Shown here one piece after another: positions 29,014-37,419 of a stretch of DNA of 42,653 nt (its first letter is position 1; each line of letters starts with the position of its first letter). Both the position numbers and the translations under genes were made by a program. Origin of the DNA: a virus; IMG/VR virus record IMGVR_UViG_3300035180_001682, positions 1 to 42,653 of that record; one strand, given 5' to 3'. The notes under the pieces were generated by a model. It was not told the origin of the DNA and searched no databases. It was given only the letters and a program-made list of their open reading frames with translations.

Positions 29014-30460
29014 ACTCACCGCAGACCTGATGGAGGCGTTCTCTACTGCCTTCCTCAGCCAACGGTTCGATGCTGCCAAGCCCACCCCAGAGTTCCACCG
29101 CGAGGGCTGGGAGTTGTACACCAGTGATGCCTTGCAGGCAGGGATCATAGCACCACGGGGACACGCAAAGAGCACAGCCTTCACCCATGTGTTCGTACTC
29201 GCTACTGCCCTTTTCCGTGTAGAAGACTACATTATACTGATCTCCACGAATGAAGAGCTGGCGATTGAGCACTTGGGGGACATCTCCCTGGAACTCACTG
29301 ACAATGAAGACCTGATTAAGGAGTTCCAGATCAAGGGCATGGTGACAAACTCCAAAACTGAGATCATTGTTGAAATGCAGGATGGGTATCAGTTCCGTAT
29401 CCTCGCCAGGGGCAGTGGGCAGAAGATGCGTGGCCGGAAATGGCATGGGAAGCGGCCGGGACTGATAGTCTGCGATGACCTGGAAGACGATGAGCAGGTG
29501 GAGAACAAAGAACGCAGGAATAAATTCAGCCGATGGGTGTTCCGGGCAGTGAAGCCTGCGCTGAGGCCTGGGGGGAAGCTGCGGATTCATGGAACTGTGC
29601 TGCATGAGGACTCACTACTGGCGAGATTTAAGAAAGACCCGCAATGGAAAATGCTGTTCTACAGAGCACACAAGTCTTTTGATGATTTCAGCGAGATTCT
29701 TTGGCCAGAGCGATTCTCTGAGGCAGACCTTCGAGAGATCCGCCAGGGGTTCATCGAGCAGTTCGACAGTTCCGGGTACAGCCAAGAGTATCTGAATGAC
29801 CCGTTTGACAACGACTCTGCGTACCTGCACAAGGAAGATTTCCTGGAGATGGGGAAAGAGGACTGGAACACACCAGTGAAAATCTGTGTCGGGATTGACT
29901 TCGCAATCTCCAAGAAGGACAAGGCCAACAGGACTTCAATGACCGTGGCTGGGCAGACAGGTGATAACATACTTCACTTCATCGACCAGCGTGTGGGACG
30001 GTGGGATACCCCAGAAATCATGGACATGATGTTTGCGATCCAGGAGATGCATGACCCTCACACATTCTTTGTGGAAGATGGAATGATCTGGAAAGCCATC
30101 TGGCCGATGTTTGAAAAGGAAATGCAGCAACGGGGAGTGTATCTGAATATCGTGGCCGTTTCCCCCATGAAGGACAAGGCGACTAAGGGCAGGGCGTATC
30201 AGCGGCGTATGCGCAATGGAGGCTGCAAGTTCGACAAGCGCGCAGAGTGGTACGCAGGATTTGAAGCGGAGAATCTGAAGTTTACTGGCTATAGTGATGC
30301 GGTGCTGGATGACCAGTTCGACTCTGCTGCTATTGTCTGCAGGGGGTTCGACAGTATGCCCCTGATGGAAGCTGAGGACTTCATGGATGAAGATGAGCTG
30401 TATGCAAGAGGACAGGGGCCTGAAGGTGGGCGTGGAAGAAGTGAAGTAACGGGGTATTGA
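29003..30460 (+). CDS. terL: terminase large subunit
   Basis: 485 aa. Walker A APRGHAKST (50-58), Walker B LIVCDDLEDDE (~153-163), coupling motif around ~200, then the RNase H-like nuclease with its first acid in CVGIDFAIS (~293-301) and a later acid in FFVEDGMIWKAIW (~355). This is the ATP-driven motor that cuts and packages concatemeric DNA at the portal. Length and motif order are normal for the family. A headful mechanism would fit the closed sequence, but the packaging type cannot be read from it. Confidence 0.92.
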   Translation: MAVKLTADLMEAFSTAFLSQRFDAAKPTPEFHREGWELYTSDALQAGIIAPRGHAKSTAFTHVFVLATALFRVEDYIILISTNEELAIEHLGDISLELTDNEDLIKEFQIKGMVTNSKTEIIVEMQDGYQFRILARGSGQKMRGRKWHGKRPGLIVCDDLEDDEQVENKERRNKFSRWVFRAVKPALRPGGKLRIHGTVLHEDSLLARFKKDPQWKMLFYRAHKSFDDFSEILWPERFSEADLREIRQGFIEQFDSSGYSQEYLNDPFDNDSAYLHKEDFLEMGKEDWNTPVKICVGIDFAISKKDKANRTSMTVAGQTGDNILHFIDQRVGRWDTPEIMDMMFAIQEMHDPHTFFVEDGMIWKAIWPMFEKEMQQRGVYLNIVAVSPMKDKATKGRAYQRRMRNGGCKFDKRAEWYAGFEAENLKFTGYSDAVLDDQFDSAAIVCRGFDSMPLMEAEDFMDEDELYARGQGPEGGRGRSEVTGY

Positions 30461-30480
30461 TAAAGGCAGAGGGAGCAGTG

Positions 30481-32700
30481 ATGGGTGAGGAGCTCAGTAG
30501 GAGCAGGGAAAGTGGGAGAGTGACGGCGAAGCTGAAAATGGAATCGCTTGCACAGTCTCCGAATATTGCTAAGTTGCTGTCGGAGGGGACTCTGCGGGAC
30601 TTGGGGCGACAGGTGGTAGCGGGGTATAAGCTGGATTGTGACTCCAGGGCTGATTGGGAGCAACGAACAAAGGCTGCAATTGAGCTGGCGCTGCAGGTGG
30701 TAGAACAAAAGAGCTTCCCCTGGGTTGGGTGCGCTAATGTGAAGTTCCCCTTGCTGACCATTGCTGCATTGCAGTTCCTTGCGCGGATCAGCCTCATGAC
30801 CAAGGGAAAGCGACTGGTGAGGGTGGAGCCGGTTGGCCCAGACCCCAAAGGTGTTAAGGCAGCCCAGGCCAAGCGCATCTCCCGACATATGTCCATGCAG
30901 CTGACGGATGAAGATGTGAACTGGCGGAATATGGATGAGCAAGCGAAGTTGGCTGCATCTATCATCGGCAGTAGTTTTAAGAAGTCCTACTATGATGCTG
31001 TGCGAGGGGTGAATATTTCCGAGCATGTCACTGCAGCGAACTTTGTTGTGGATTACTTCTGCAAGGACATTGACACGGCGCGCAGGGCCACGCACCTCAT
31101 CCCCATGAGCGAGAATGATCTGCATGAAAGGTATCGCAGGGGGATTTTCCTGCAGCTAGAGGATACAACTCCAGAGCAGCTCCTGGAAACGAACCTTCTG
31201 CGAGAGTCTGCTGATGATATTGAGGGTATCCACCGGTCTGTGGTGGAACCCAGCGGAATGCATGACGTGCTGGAGCAGCATTGCTGGCTGGACTTGGACG
31301 GTGATGGGTATGAGGAGCCGTATATCGTCAGTGTACATGCCACGAGTGGGCAAGTGCTGCGAGTTGTTGCTAGGTACACTGATACTGGTGATGTGCACAG
31401 GGTGAATGATCTGGAGGTGGCAAAGCTGGAGCAAGCGAGCTTTCGTACGCAGGATATGGCTGAGAAGAGTAAGCTGGAGAAGGCGGCGCACAAACTCCAA
31501 CAGGCCGCAGACAACCACATCGTGAGGATTGACCCGACACTGTACTTTACACGGTACTTGTTCATCCCAAGCCCTGACGGTGGGGTGTATGGGTTGGGCT
31601 TGGGGTCACTGCTGGGGCCGATGAATGAGAGTGTGAACACACTGGTGAACCAACTGTTGGATGCCGGGACGATGGCAGTAACAGCTGGGGGCTTCTTGGG
31701 CAGGGGTGTGAAGCTCAAAGGAGGGCAGACTACGTTTGACCCCTTTGAATGGAAGCCGGTGGACTCCAGTGGCAATGACCTGCGCCAAAACATCTTTCCG
31801 CTGCCTGTGCGGGAGCCGTCAGCGGTACTTCTCCAGCTTCTGGGGATGCTTGTGCAGTACAGTGAGAAGCTTTCTGGGGCCACAGATATCATGACAGGGG
31901 TATCGCCGGGGCAGAATACTCCTGCTGAGACCTCCCGCAATACCGTGGAGCAGGGCATGATGCTCTTCAGTGGGATTTACAGTCGGATGCACCGGAGCTT
32001 CACATCGGAGATCAGAAAGCTGTATGAGTTGAATCGGATTTACCTGCCAACTTCGGGGAGGTTTTTCGAACTGACAGAGAGTGAAAATGCCCTGCTGGCC
32101 CCGGATGACTACAATGCGAATAAGTTTAGGATTTATCCGGCAGCAGGGGCAGAGGCAGTGAGCCAAACGCAGCAACGGGCAAAGGCTGCAATGTTGTTGC
32201 AACTGGCTGACACGCACCCAGGGTTCGACAAGTATCAGGTTATGGTGAACTTCCTGGAAGTTCATGACTTCGAGAATGTGGATGGGGTGTATCCTGATCC
32301 CAACGGGCCGAAGGCAGTGCCTGCGCCAGTCAATCCGAAGGTGGAACTGGAGAAAGCAAAGCAGGCGCTCGAGGCACAGAAGCATCAAGATGAGATGCAG
32401 TTGGCAATTGCGGAGATGCAAGGGGCACTGAAACTCAATGAAGCCAAGATTGCAGAGCTGCAAGCGAAGGCAACGAAGGAGCTGTCGGAGGCGCAGGGGG
32501 TTGACACAGGGCACCAGATAGCACTGATTGAAGCACAGATTGGAGCTGAAAAGGTGCATCATGATTCGATGGCCAAGGCTCTGGGGATTTTGCAGAAGCA
32601 TGTGGAGATGCAGCAAAAGGCAGCAGAGCAGCAACAAGGAGCGGGACAGCAACAGCAGCAAGCAGCACCAACAATCGCGGCACCAGCAGCAGCCGCTTAA
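30481..32700 (+). CDS. portal protein
   Basis: 739 aa from the ATG at 30481, which follows GAGGGAGC; a TTG at 30457 overlapping the terminase stop is possible. The core resembles the P22-type/podovirus portal group: KSFPWVGCANVKFPLLTIAA (~85), NWRNMDEQAKLAASIIGSSF, TLYFTRYLFIPSPDGGVYGLG (~360) and GVSPGQNTPAETSRNTVEQG (~482-501), the last a conserved portal signature. The C-terminal ~110 residues are a long Ala/Glu/Lys/Gln coiled coil ending in Gln-rich runs, probably the barrel inside the capsid. Large size agrees with podovirus portals. Confidence 0.88.
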   Translation: MGEELSRSRESGRVTAKLKMESLAQSPNIAKLLSEGTLRDLGRQVVAGYKLDCDSRADWEQRTKAAIELALQVVEQKSFPWVGCANVKFPLLTIAALQFLARISLMTKGKRLVRVEPVGPDPKGVKAAQAKRISRHMSMQLTDEDVNWRNMDEQAKLAASIIGSSFKKSYYDAVRGVNISEHVTAANFVVDYFCKDIDTARRATHLIPMSENDLHERYRRGIFLQLEDTTPEQLLETNLLRESADDIEGIHRSVVEPSGMHDVLEQHCWLDLDGDGYEEPYIVSVHATSGQVLRVVARYTDTGDVHRVNDLEVAKLEQASFRTQDMAEKSKLEKAAHKLQQAADNHIVRIDPTLYFTRYLFIPSPDGGVYGLGLGSLLGPMNESVNTLVNQLLDAGTMAVTAGGFLGRGVKLKGGQTTFDPFEWKPVDSSGNDLRQNIFPLPVREPSAVLLQLLGMLVQYSEKLSGATDIMTGVSPGQNTPAETSRNTVEQGMMLFSGIYSRMHRSFTSEIRKLYELNRIYLPTSGRFFELTESENALLAPDDYNANKFRIYPAAGAEAVSQTQQRAKAAMLLQLADTHPGFDKYQVMVNFLEVHDFENVDGVYPDPNGPKAVPAPVNPKVELEKAKQALEAQKHQDEMQLAIAEMQGALKLNEAKIAELQAKATKELSEAQGVDTGHQIALIEAQIGAEKVHHDSMAKALGILQKHVEMQQKAAEQQQGAGQQQQQAAPTIAAPAAAA

Positions 32701-32722
32701 CTAGCCAACGGAGTTATACCCT

Positions 32723-32968
32723 ATGCAACTGAATGACCAAGACAGGTATGAATGGGCACACCATCCAGTAACTCAAGAGTTCATGAAGAAACTCCAGGAC
32801 AGTCTGGAAGAGGCGAAGGATGCCTGGGCTGCGGAGCAATTCGTAGCAGCAACTCCAGAACTCTCCATGCAGTACAATGCAACTGCGCTCGGTGGCGTGA
32901 GGGTGTTGAAAGAGTTACTGGATCAATTTGAGACAATGAAGTTATTTCAGGGAGGGGTCGGAGAATGA
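32723..32968 (+). CDS. small helical protein between portal and GroES-like gene
   Basis: 81 aa, start with GGAG-like site 14 bp upstream. Helical throughout (RYEWAHHPVTQEFMKKLQDS, then LEEAKDAWAAEQF, then LGGVRVLKELLDQFETMKLF). Small proteins of this kind are commonly coded behind podovirus portals; role unknown. Its stop overlaps the next ATG (ATGA). Confidence 0.68.
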   Translation: MQLNDQDRYEWAHHPVTQEFMKKLQDSLEEAKDAWAAEQFVAATPELSMQYNATALGGVRVLKELLDQFETMKLFQGGVGE

Positions 32969-33402
32969 AAACAAATGCGAACTATGCAGAACTGCTTGGG
33001 ACGAAGGAAGCCCTCACAGGGAGGCCAGCGGCCTACACCCCAGGGTGGCGCGCAGCGAAAGGCCCTGCGGAAGGTAATACGTCAGGCTTCAGCGCGACTG
33101 GCCACCGTGTGCTTCTCCTTGGCCCACAGGCAGAAGAGGTTACAGCAAGTGGCCTTATCCTGTCGAGAAAAACTGTTGATGAGAATAAAGCGACTGCGGT
33201 TCTGGCAAGGGTAGTAGAAATTGGGCCTGATGCCTGGAGTGATAAGAGTACGGACTTTGCTCAGGTGGGAGATGTGGTGCTCATTGGGCAGTATGTGGGA
33301 AAGTTCCACAAGAGTGAGCTGGATGGCCTGGAATATCGCTTTGTGAGTGATTTGGATATAATCTCCAGAGTGAATTGGCCAAAGGAACTGACTGGGCTGT
33401 AG
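32965..33402 (+). CDS. GroES-like co-chaperonin
   Basis: 145 aa. After a ~45-residue extension, the Cpn10 fold is visible in order: HRVLLLGPQAEEVTASGLIL (~48-67; GroES has RVIVKRKEVETKSAGGIVL), AVLARVVEIGPDAWSD, VGDVVLIGQYVGKFHKSE and LEYRFVSDLDIISRV. The mobile loop that binds GroEL would lie near residues 58-68. No GroEL gene is present, so it would act with the host chaperonin, plausibly folding the capsid protein as T4 gp31 does. It sits just before the scaffold and capsid genes, where such a helper would be needed. Confidence 0.8.
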   Translation: MKTNANYAELLGTKEALTGRPAAYTPGWRAAKGPAEGNTSGFSATGHRVLLLGPQAEEVTASGLILSRKTVDENKATAVLARVVEIGPDAWSDKSTDFAQVGDVVLIGQYVGKFHKSELDGLEYRFVSDLDIISRVNWPKELTGL

Positions 33403-33408
33403 CAAGGA

Positions 33409-33450
33409 GTTTTTCACACGGATTACAACAGAGTAATCCGCACAAGAAAC
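33409..33450. repeat. dispersed palindrome R11
   Basis: Arms GTTTTTCACACGGATTAC and GTAATCCGCACAAGAAAC, centre AACAGA. The core GGATTAC-AACAGA-GTAATCC is identical to R1. Outer GTTT/AAAC pairs. It fills the gap between the GroES-like stop (33402) and the scaffold ribosome-binding region (ATG 33481). Confidence 0.92.
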
Positions 33451-33480
33451 TCAAATTATACTGAATAAAAGGATACAATC

Positions 33481-34398
33481 ATGCCAGGTGAACAAAACGT
33501 AGCAAGTGCAGCAAGTGCGCCAGATGCCGCAAGCATTGAAGCGGAGCTGGAAGGTCTTATTGCACAGAAGGAACTGGGGGAGGGAGAAGCCGAAGGCGGT
33601 GATGCCACTGCTAGTGCCCCTGATCCTGTTGAAGCGGCTGAGATCGCCGAAGCCTCTCGCAAAGGCTGGGTGCCCAAGGACAAGTACAAAGGCGATCCCA
33701 GCAGTTGGGTAGATGCAAAGACCTTCAATGAGCGTGGGGAACGGTTTGTTAAGACTCTGCAAGCAGACATTGCAGCCCTAAAGGCCCAGCTCGCTTCTTT
33801 CGAGGGCACAAAGGCAGCGTTTGTCAAGTTTCACGAAGAGGCGCTCGCTGCGAAGGATGCAGAGATCAAGGCCACCATTGCTGCAATGCGTGTGCAGCGG
33901 TCGCAGGCAGTCCGAGAAGGGGACGATGATCTTGCGGTACAGCTGGAAGACCGGATTGATGCCCTCAAGGCACAGCAGCAGGAAGCTAAGGCGATTCCAG
34001 CGACTGCCCCTGTTGCTCCCACGGCTCCTACGCCCAGCCCCGTCCTCACTGAATGGATTGCAGATGGAAATCAGTGGTTTGAAGATGAACCAACTCTGCG
34101 CGCCTATGCTATTGCACTTGGTGATGACATGGTAAAAAATGGCGAAACAGCTAAAGGTCGCAAATTTTTAGACATGATTTCAGCGAGAATGGCTGAGGAG
34201 TTCCCCAGGCGCTTCGCCGCAAAGGCAGCTCCCAATCCTCACACAGTTGAAGGCGCTGCAAATGCCTCCAGCTCAAGCAATGGTAAGACAGAACGTGATC
34301 TGCCCCTCGCAGACCTGAAATTGATGAAGCAATTTGTCAAAGAAGGTTGGATGACCAAGGAGAAGTTTCTCCAAAGTTACTGGGCACGGAACAAGTAA
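33481..34398 (+). CDS. capsid scaffolding protein
   Basis: 305 aa, AAAGGA before the ATG. Acidic, Ala/Glu-rich and disordered at the start; KGWVPKDKYKGDPSSWVDAK (~60-80) is a recurrent scaffold motif in podoviruses; a long coiled coil follows (~100-165). After a Pro-rich hinge, a helical C-terminal domain ends LADLKLMKQFVKEGWMTKEKFLQ, which probably binds the capsid protein. Position two genes before the cement and three before the capsid protein is typical. It would guide procapsid assembly and then be removed. Confidence 0.82.
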   Translation: MPGEQNVASAASAPDAASIEAELEGLIAQKELGEGEAEGGDATASAPDPVEAAEIAEASRKGWVPKDKYKGDPSSWVDAKTFNERGERFVKTLQADIAALKAQLASFEGTKAAFVKFHEEALAAKDAEIKATIAAMRVQRSQAVREGDDDLAVQLEDRIDALKAQQQEAKAIPATAPVAPTAPTPSPVLTEWIADGNQWFEDEPTLRAYAIALGDDMVKNGETAKGRKFLDMISARMAEEFPRRFAAKAAPNPHTVEGAANASSSSNGKTERDLPLADLKLMKQFVKEGWMTKEKFLQSYWARNK

Positions 34399-34403
34399 GC
34401 CGC

Positions 34404-34427
34404 GCAAGCGCAAGCGCAAGCGCAAGC
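34404..34427. repeat. GCAAGC hexamer tandem repeat
   Basis: Four perfect copies of GCAAGC just after the scaffold stop codon (34396-34398), in an 82-bp gap. The array may reflect slippage; no function is visible. Confidence 0.9.
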
Positions 34428-34480
34428 AATAGTCACCGCAGGCAGCGTCTGCATCCACATAACACAAGCAGGAGATTCAC

Positions 34481-34999
34481 ATGGCAGAAGTAACAGGGAC
34501 AGTGCAAAGGGGAGTTGGAGTAGAAAGTGCCGCAACGCGGGATGCAGCGCGTGTGCAGGCTGCCCGTGAGCGTGCTGGAAACTTTGGCGGCCCCCAACTC
34601 AAACTCGCAGTCAACGGCTCGGTAGCAGGTCATCACTTGTTCTGGGTCAATGACGACGAAGGTTCACTGGAAACCCACTTGTACCAGGGATTCAGCTTTG
34701 TGGAGCCTGGTGAAGTTGGCATGGCGTCCCTGGGAATTGTGGCTGATAGTGATCTTTCTAATCGGTTGAGCCGCTATGTGGGTAAACGTGCTGATGGCAG
34801 TCCAATGCGGGCGTATCTGCTGAAATGCCCGGATGATCTCTGGGAACTTCGGGAAGCCTCTCGGCACAAGCAAGCAGATGCATGGGAAGCTGATATCCTC
34901 CGTGGGCATAAAACTCCCGGAATGGGGCGTTATACTCCGAAGGGCACCAGTACCTCCATCAATCCTCACTATGAGCAGCAGGTTGGTGACGACCAGTAA
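34481..34999 (+). CDS. head-region protein of unknown function
   Basis: 172 aa, AGGAG before the ATG. Contains VAGHHLFWVNDDEGSLETHL, FSFVEPGEVGMASLGIVADS, LSNRLSRYVGKRADGSPMRA, and LKCPDDLWELREASRHKQAD. This pattern recurs in proteins coded between scaffold and capsid genes of several podoviruses. It may be a minor capsid or assembly protein. No enzymatic motif. Confidence 0.68.
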   Translation: MAEVTGTVQRGVGVESAATRDAARVQAARERAGNFGGPQLKLAVNGSVAGHHLFWVNDDEGSLETHLYQGFSFVEPGEVGMASLGIVADSDLSNRLSRYVGKRADGSPMRAYLLKCPDDLWELREASRHKQADAWEADILRGHKTPGMGRYTPKGTSTSINPHYEQQVGDDQ

Positions 35000-35031
35000 G
35001 CTCTAATATTCACACTTCAGGAGATTCTTAA

Positions 35032-35640
35032 ATGGCAAACGTAAACAGCCCTCGCGGCTTTGTTCCAGTCCGCTACCTCGATGGTTCGGCATGGAATGGT
35101 GCTACGAATATATACTACATTCCAGCCACTGACAATACGAACCAGTACAACGTCGGTGACCCTGTTAAATCTGCGGCAGGCGCTGACGCAAACGGTATCC
35201 CGCAGGTGACGAAGGCGCTCGGCACTGACACTGTTCGCGGTGTTATTGTCGGGGTGCTGGCATCGAATCCGAATGGTCAAAGTCTGGTGGGTACGACCTT
35301 GGACTTGGCTACGCAGAACATTCCAGTCGCAAAAGCTCGTGACTACTATGTGCTGGTAGCTGATGACTCTTCCATTGTGTTTGAACTCCAGGACGACGGC
35401 CTGAACACACTCACCGCCACCAGTGCCAACAAGAACGCCAGCTTTACTGTGACGAATCCTACGGCGCCTCAGCAAAACTCTGCAAGTGTGCTGAACACTG
35501 CCAGCGTGGCTACCACCAGTACGTTGAACTTGAAACTGTTTGGCCTGGCCCAGAAGCCTAATAACGCCTTTGGCGCATATGCTGTCTGGAACGTTATATT
35601 CAACATGCATGAACTGCGTGGTGCTGTTGCCGGCGTGTAA
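35032..35640 (+). CDS. probable capsid cement / decoration protein
   Basis: 202 aa, AGGAGA before the ATG. Opening MANVNSPRGFVPVRYLDGSA followed by Asn/Thr/Ala-rich beta-structured sequence (YYVLVADDSSIVFELQDDG) and NNAFGAYAVWNVIFNMHELR at the end. Cement proteins coded directly before the capsid gene in podoviruses related to Bordetella phage BPP-1 have this size and beta character. Assignment by context; a minor capsid protein is the alternative. Gly codons are mainly GGC/GGT, as in the capsid gene, a sign of high expression. Confidence 0.65.
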   Translation: MANVNSPRGFVPVRYLDGSAWNGATNIYYIPATDNTNQYNVGDPVKSAAGADANGIPQVTKALGTDTVRGVIVGVLASNPNGQSLVGTTLDLATQNIPVAKARDYYVLVADDSSIVFELQDDGLNTLTATSANKNASFTVTNPTAPQQNSASVLNTASVATTSTLNLKLFGLAQKPNNAFGAYAVWNVIFNMHELRGAVAGV

Positions 35641-35689
35641 TCGCCTCCCAGCGCGCTTCTGCCTTTCAATTCATTAAAAGGAAATCAAA

Positions 35690-36604
35690 ATGGCTGGAAT
35701 TATCAACACGGGTAGCTACCCAAAGGCACTCTGGGAAGGCGTAAAAGCCTGGTGGGACAGTGCCGCTGCCGGCACACCTCAGTACGCTCCGCTGCTGTTC
35801 AAGAAGGAAACCAGTACCAAGAACTACGAAGAGTATGTGCAGTCTGTCGGCCTTGGCCTGGCGACCGTCAAGCCAGAAGGCTCCCCAATCTCCTTCGACG
35901 GGATGCAACAAGGCTTTGTGGTTCGCGGCACTAACGTGGCATTTGGCCTGGGTATTATCGTCACTTACGAGGAACTGCAGGATAACCTCTATGTGAAGCT
36001 GACCAAAGGCCGTGTTGAGGCCCTGCGCCGTGCATTTGCAGAGACCAAAAACATCAATGCGACCAACATCTTCAATCGCGCGTTCAATGCCAGTTACAAA
36101 GGTGGCGATGGTGTGAGCTTGCTGAACACCGCTCACCCGAACTTCTCCTCTGGCACTTGGGCTAACAAGCTGTCTGTGGACTCGCAATTGTCGCAGGCGG
36201 CCATCGAGGACATGCTGATCCTCATGATGCAGGCCAAGAATGATCGTGGGTACATCGAGCCGCTGATGGGGGATAAACTGGTTGTTCACCCGAACAACTA
36301 CTTCAACGCTGAACGCATCCTCGGCACTCCGAAGCAAGTCGGCAGCAATAACAACGACATCAACCCCATCAACACCCAGGGGCTGTTGCGCGGTGGTATT
36401 GTCAGCAACCCGTACCTCACTGGAACTGGCCCGTGGTTCATCACTACCAATGCGGCGGAAGGTCTGATCCATCAGGAACGTGAAGCTCTCAGCATCTGGG
36501 AAGATAACGATGCTGATACTCGCAACTTCAAGGTTGGCGCGTATGAACGCTACACGTTTATCTGGGTCAATCCTCGCGGCCTGTATGGTAGCAATGCCAG
36601 CTAA
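35690..36604 (+). CDS. major capsid protein
   Basis: 304 aa, AAGGA before the ATG. Key segments are PKALWEGVKAWWDSA at the N-terminus, KETSTKNYEEYVQSVGLGLA (~45-65), FGLGIIVTYEELQDNLYVKL (~85-105), NIFNRAFNASYKGGDGVSLL and LLNTAHPNFSSGTWANKLSV, later LVVHPNNYFNAERILG and a final AYERYTFIWVNPRGLYGSN. This order matches HK97-fold capsid proteins of the Mu gpT/podovirus groups. Codon use is strongly biased to C-ending codons, as expected of the most abundant protein. Placement after scaffold and cement genes confirms it. Confidence 0.9.
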   Translation: MAGIINTGSYPKALWEGVKAWWDSAAAGTPQYAPLLFKKETSTKNYEEYVQSVGLGLATVKPEGSPISFDGMQQGFVVRGTNVAFGLGIIVTYEELQDNLYVKLTKGRVEALRRAFAETKNINATNIFNRAFNASYKGGDGVSLLNTAHPNFSSGTWANKLSVDSQLSQAAIEDMLILMMQAKNDRGYIEPLMGDKLVVHPNNYFNAERILGTPKQVGSNNNDINPINTQGLLRGGIVSNPYLTGTGPWFITTNAAEGLIHQEREALSIWEDNDADTRNFKVGAYERYTFIWVNPRGLYGSNAS

Positions 36605-36626
36605 CCAGTTTGGATGACTTGATGCA

Positions 36627-36668
36627 ATTATTTGCGCGGATTACAACGGAGTAATCCGCGCAAATTTC
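36627..36668. repeat. dispersed palindrome R12
   Basis: Arms ATTATTTGCGCGGATTAC and GTAATCCGCGCAAATTTC, centre AACGGA. Inner 14 bp of both arms are perfectly complementary consensus. It lies between the major capsid stop and the next virion gene; its end is 17 bp before that ATG, with a GAGG Shine-Dalgarno site between. Confidence 0.93.
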
Positions 36669-36685
36669 ACCTTGAGGACTGACCT

Positions 36686-37414
36686 ATGCAATCACTGACC
36701 ACCCGAAGCCCCAATGGCCTGACCAATGCAGCTCCTTGGCAGGCCCTTGGCAATTTTGGCGCTCCTGACCCCACTTGGGCGCAGCTGTACGCCAATGATT
36801 TTATCACTTACACAGCAGCTGACTGGACAATTACTCTTGTCGGCACTCCCACGAATGCGCTTACTTCGGCTGATGGCGGAGCACTGCTCACCACAACTAG
36901 CACAGGCGCAACGGACTCTTCCTTCCTGCAGCTTACGACGGCCTCCTTCAAGCTCACCAGCGGCAAACGTACATTCTTCAAGTTCGCTGGCGCGCTCTCT
37001 GATGCTACTGCTTCTACGTTCATTGCTGGCCTGCAAGACATCGACTCCACTCCTCTTGATGCTACTGATGGTATTTGGTTCCTGAAAGCAGCGGCACAGA
37101 CGGGCTTTGTACTGAAGTCAGTTATTGGTGGGGTTATCACTAGCGTGGCTCTCCCAGCTCCCTGCGTGGCGGCCAACAATGTGCAATTTGAACTGGGCTT
37201 TGAAGTAGACCCGCAGGGGAATATCTTTGCGTTCTTCAACCCATCGACTGGTGCAAATGCTATCGCTTCTGGCCAGTTCCGCGGCCCTGTAGCCTCTATC
37301 ATGACCCCTTCCCTCACCACAGCCCTTCTCACTCCCTCCTTTGGGCTGCAGAATGGTGCGGCAGCGGCCAAAACCCTCACTACCGACTACATTGTCGCAG
37401 TGCGTGAGCGCTAA
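36686..37414 (+). CDS. virion structural protein
   Basis: 242 aa. Beta-rich sequence: WAQLYANDFITYTAADWTIT near the start, LTTASFKLTSGKRTFFKFAG (~90), FIAGLQDIDSTPLDATDGIW (~110), FELGFEVDPQGNIFAFFNPS (~185). The layout resembles a jelly-roll or lectin-like sandwich, seen in phage head decoration proteins. The gene stands between capsid and adaptor genes and is followed 5 nt later by the next. Its exact place in the particle is unknown. Confidence 0.62.
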   Translation: MQSLTTRSPNGLTNAAPWQALGNFGAPDPTWAQLYANDFITYTAADWTITLVGTPTNALTSADGGALLTTTSTGATDSSFLQLTTASFKLTSGKRTFFKFAGALSDATASTFIAGLQDIDSTPLDATDGIWFLKAAAQTGFVLKSVIGGVITSVALPAPCVAANNVQFELGFEVDPQGNIFAFFNPSTGANAIASGQFRGPVASIMTPSLTTALLTPSFGLQNGAAAAKTLTTDYIVAVRER

Positions 37415-37419
37415 CAGTC

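Noticed and set aside
31053-31958. 301-codon minus-strand open frame
   Set aside because: Antisense shadow of the portal gene, Ser/Cys-rich, no ribosome-binding site.
352-36668. CRISPR array formed by the 12 palindromes
   Set aside because: Spacing runs from a few hundred bases to more than 10 kb, there are no uniform spacers and no cas operon; the Cas4-like nuclease is of a common phage recombination type.
352-36668. R elements as N4-type hairpin promoters for a phage RNA polymerase
   Set aside because: No single-subunit RNA polymerase gene is visible, and sigma70-like hexamers lie outside the elements.
352-36668. All R elements as intrinsic terminators
   Set aside because: Only R7 has a strong stem plus T-run; R10 has a T-run but a weak stem; most others lack one, and R3 is inside a gene.
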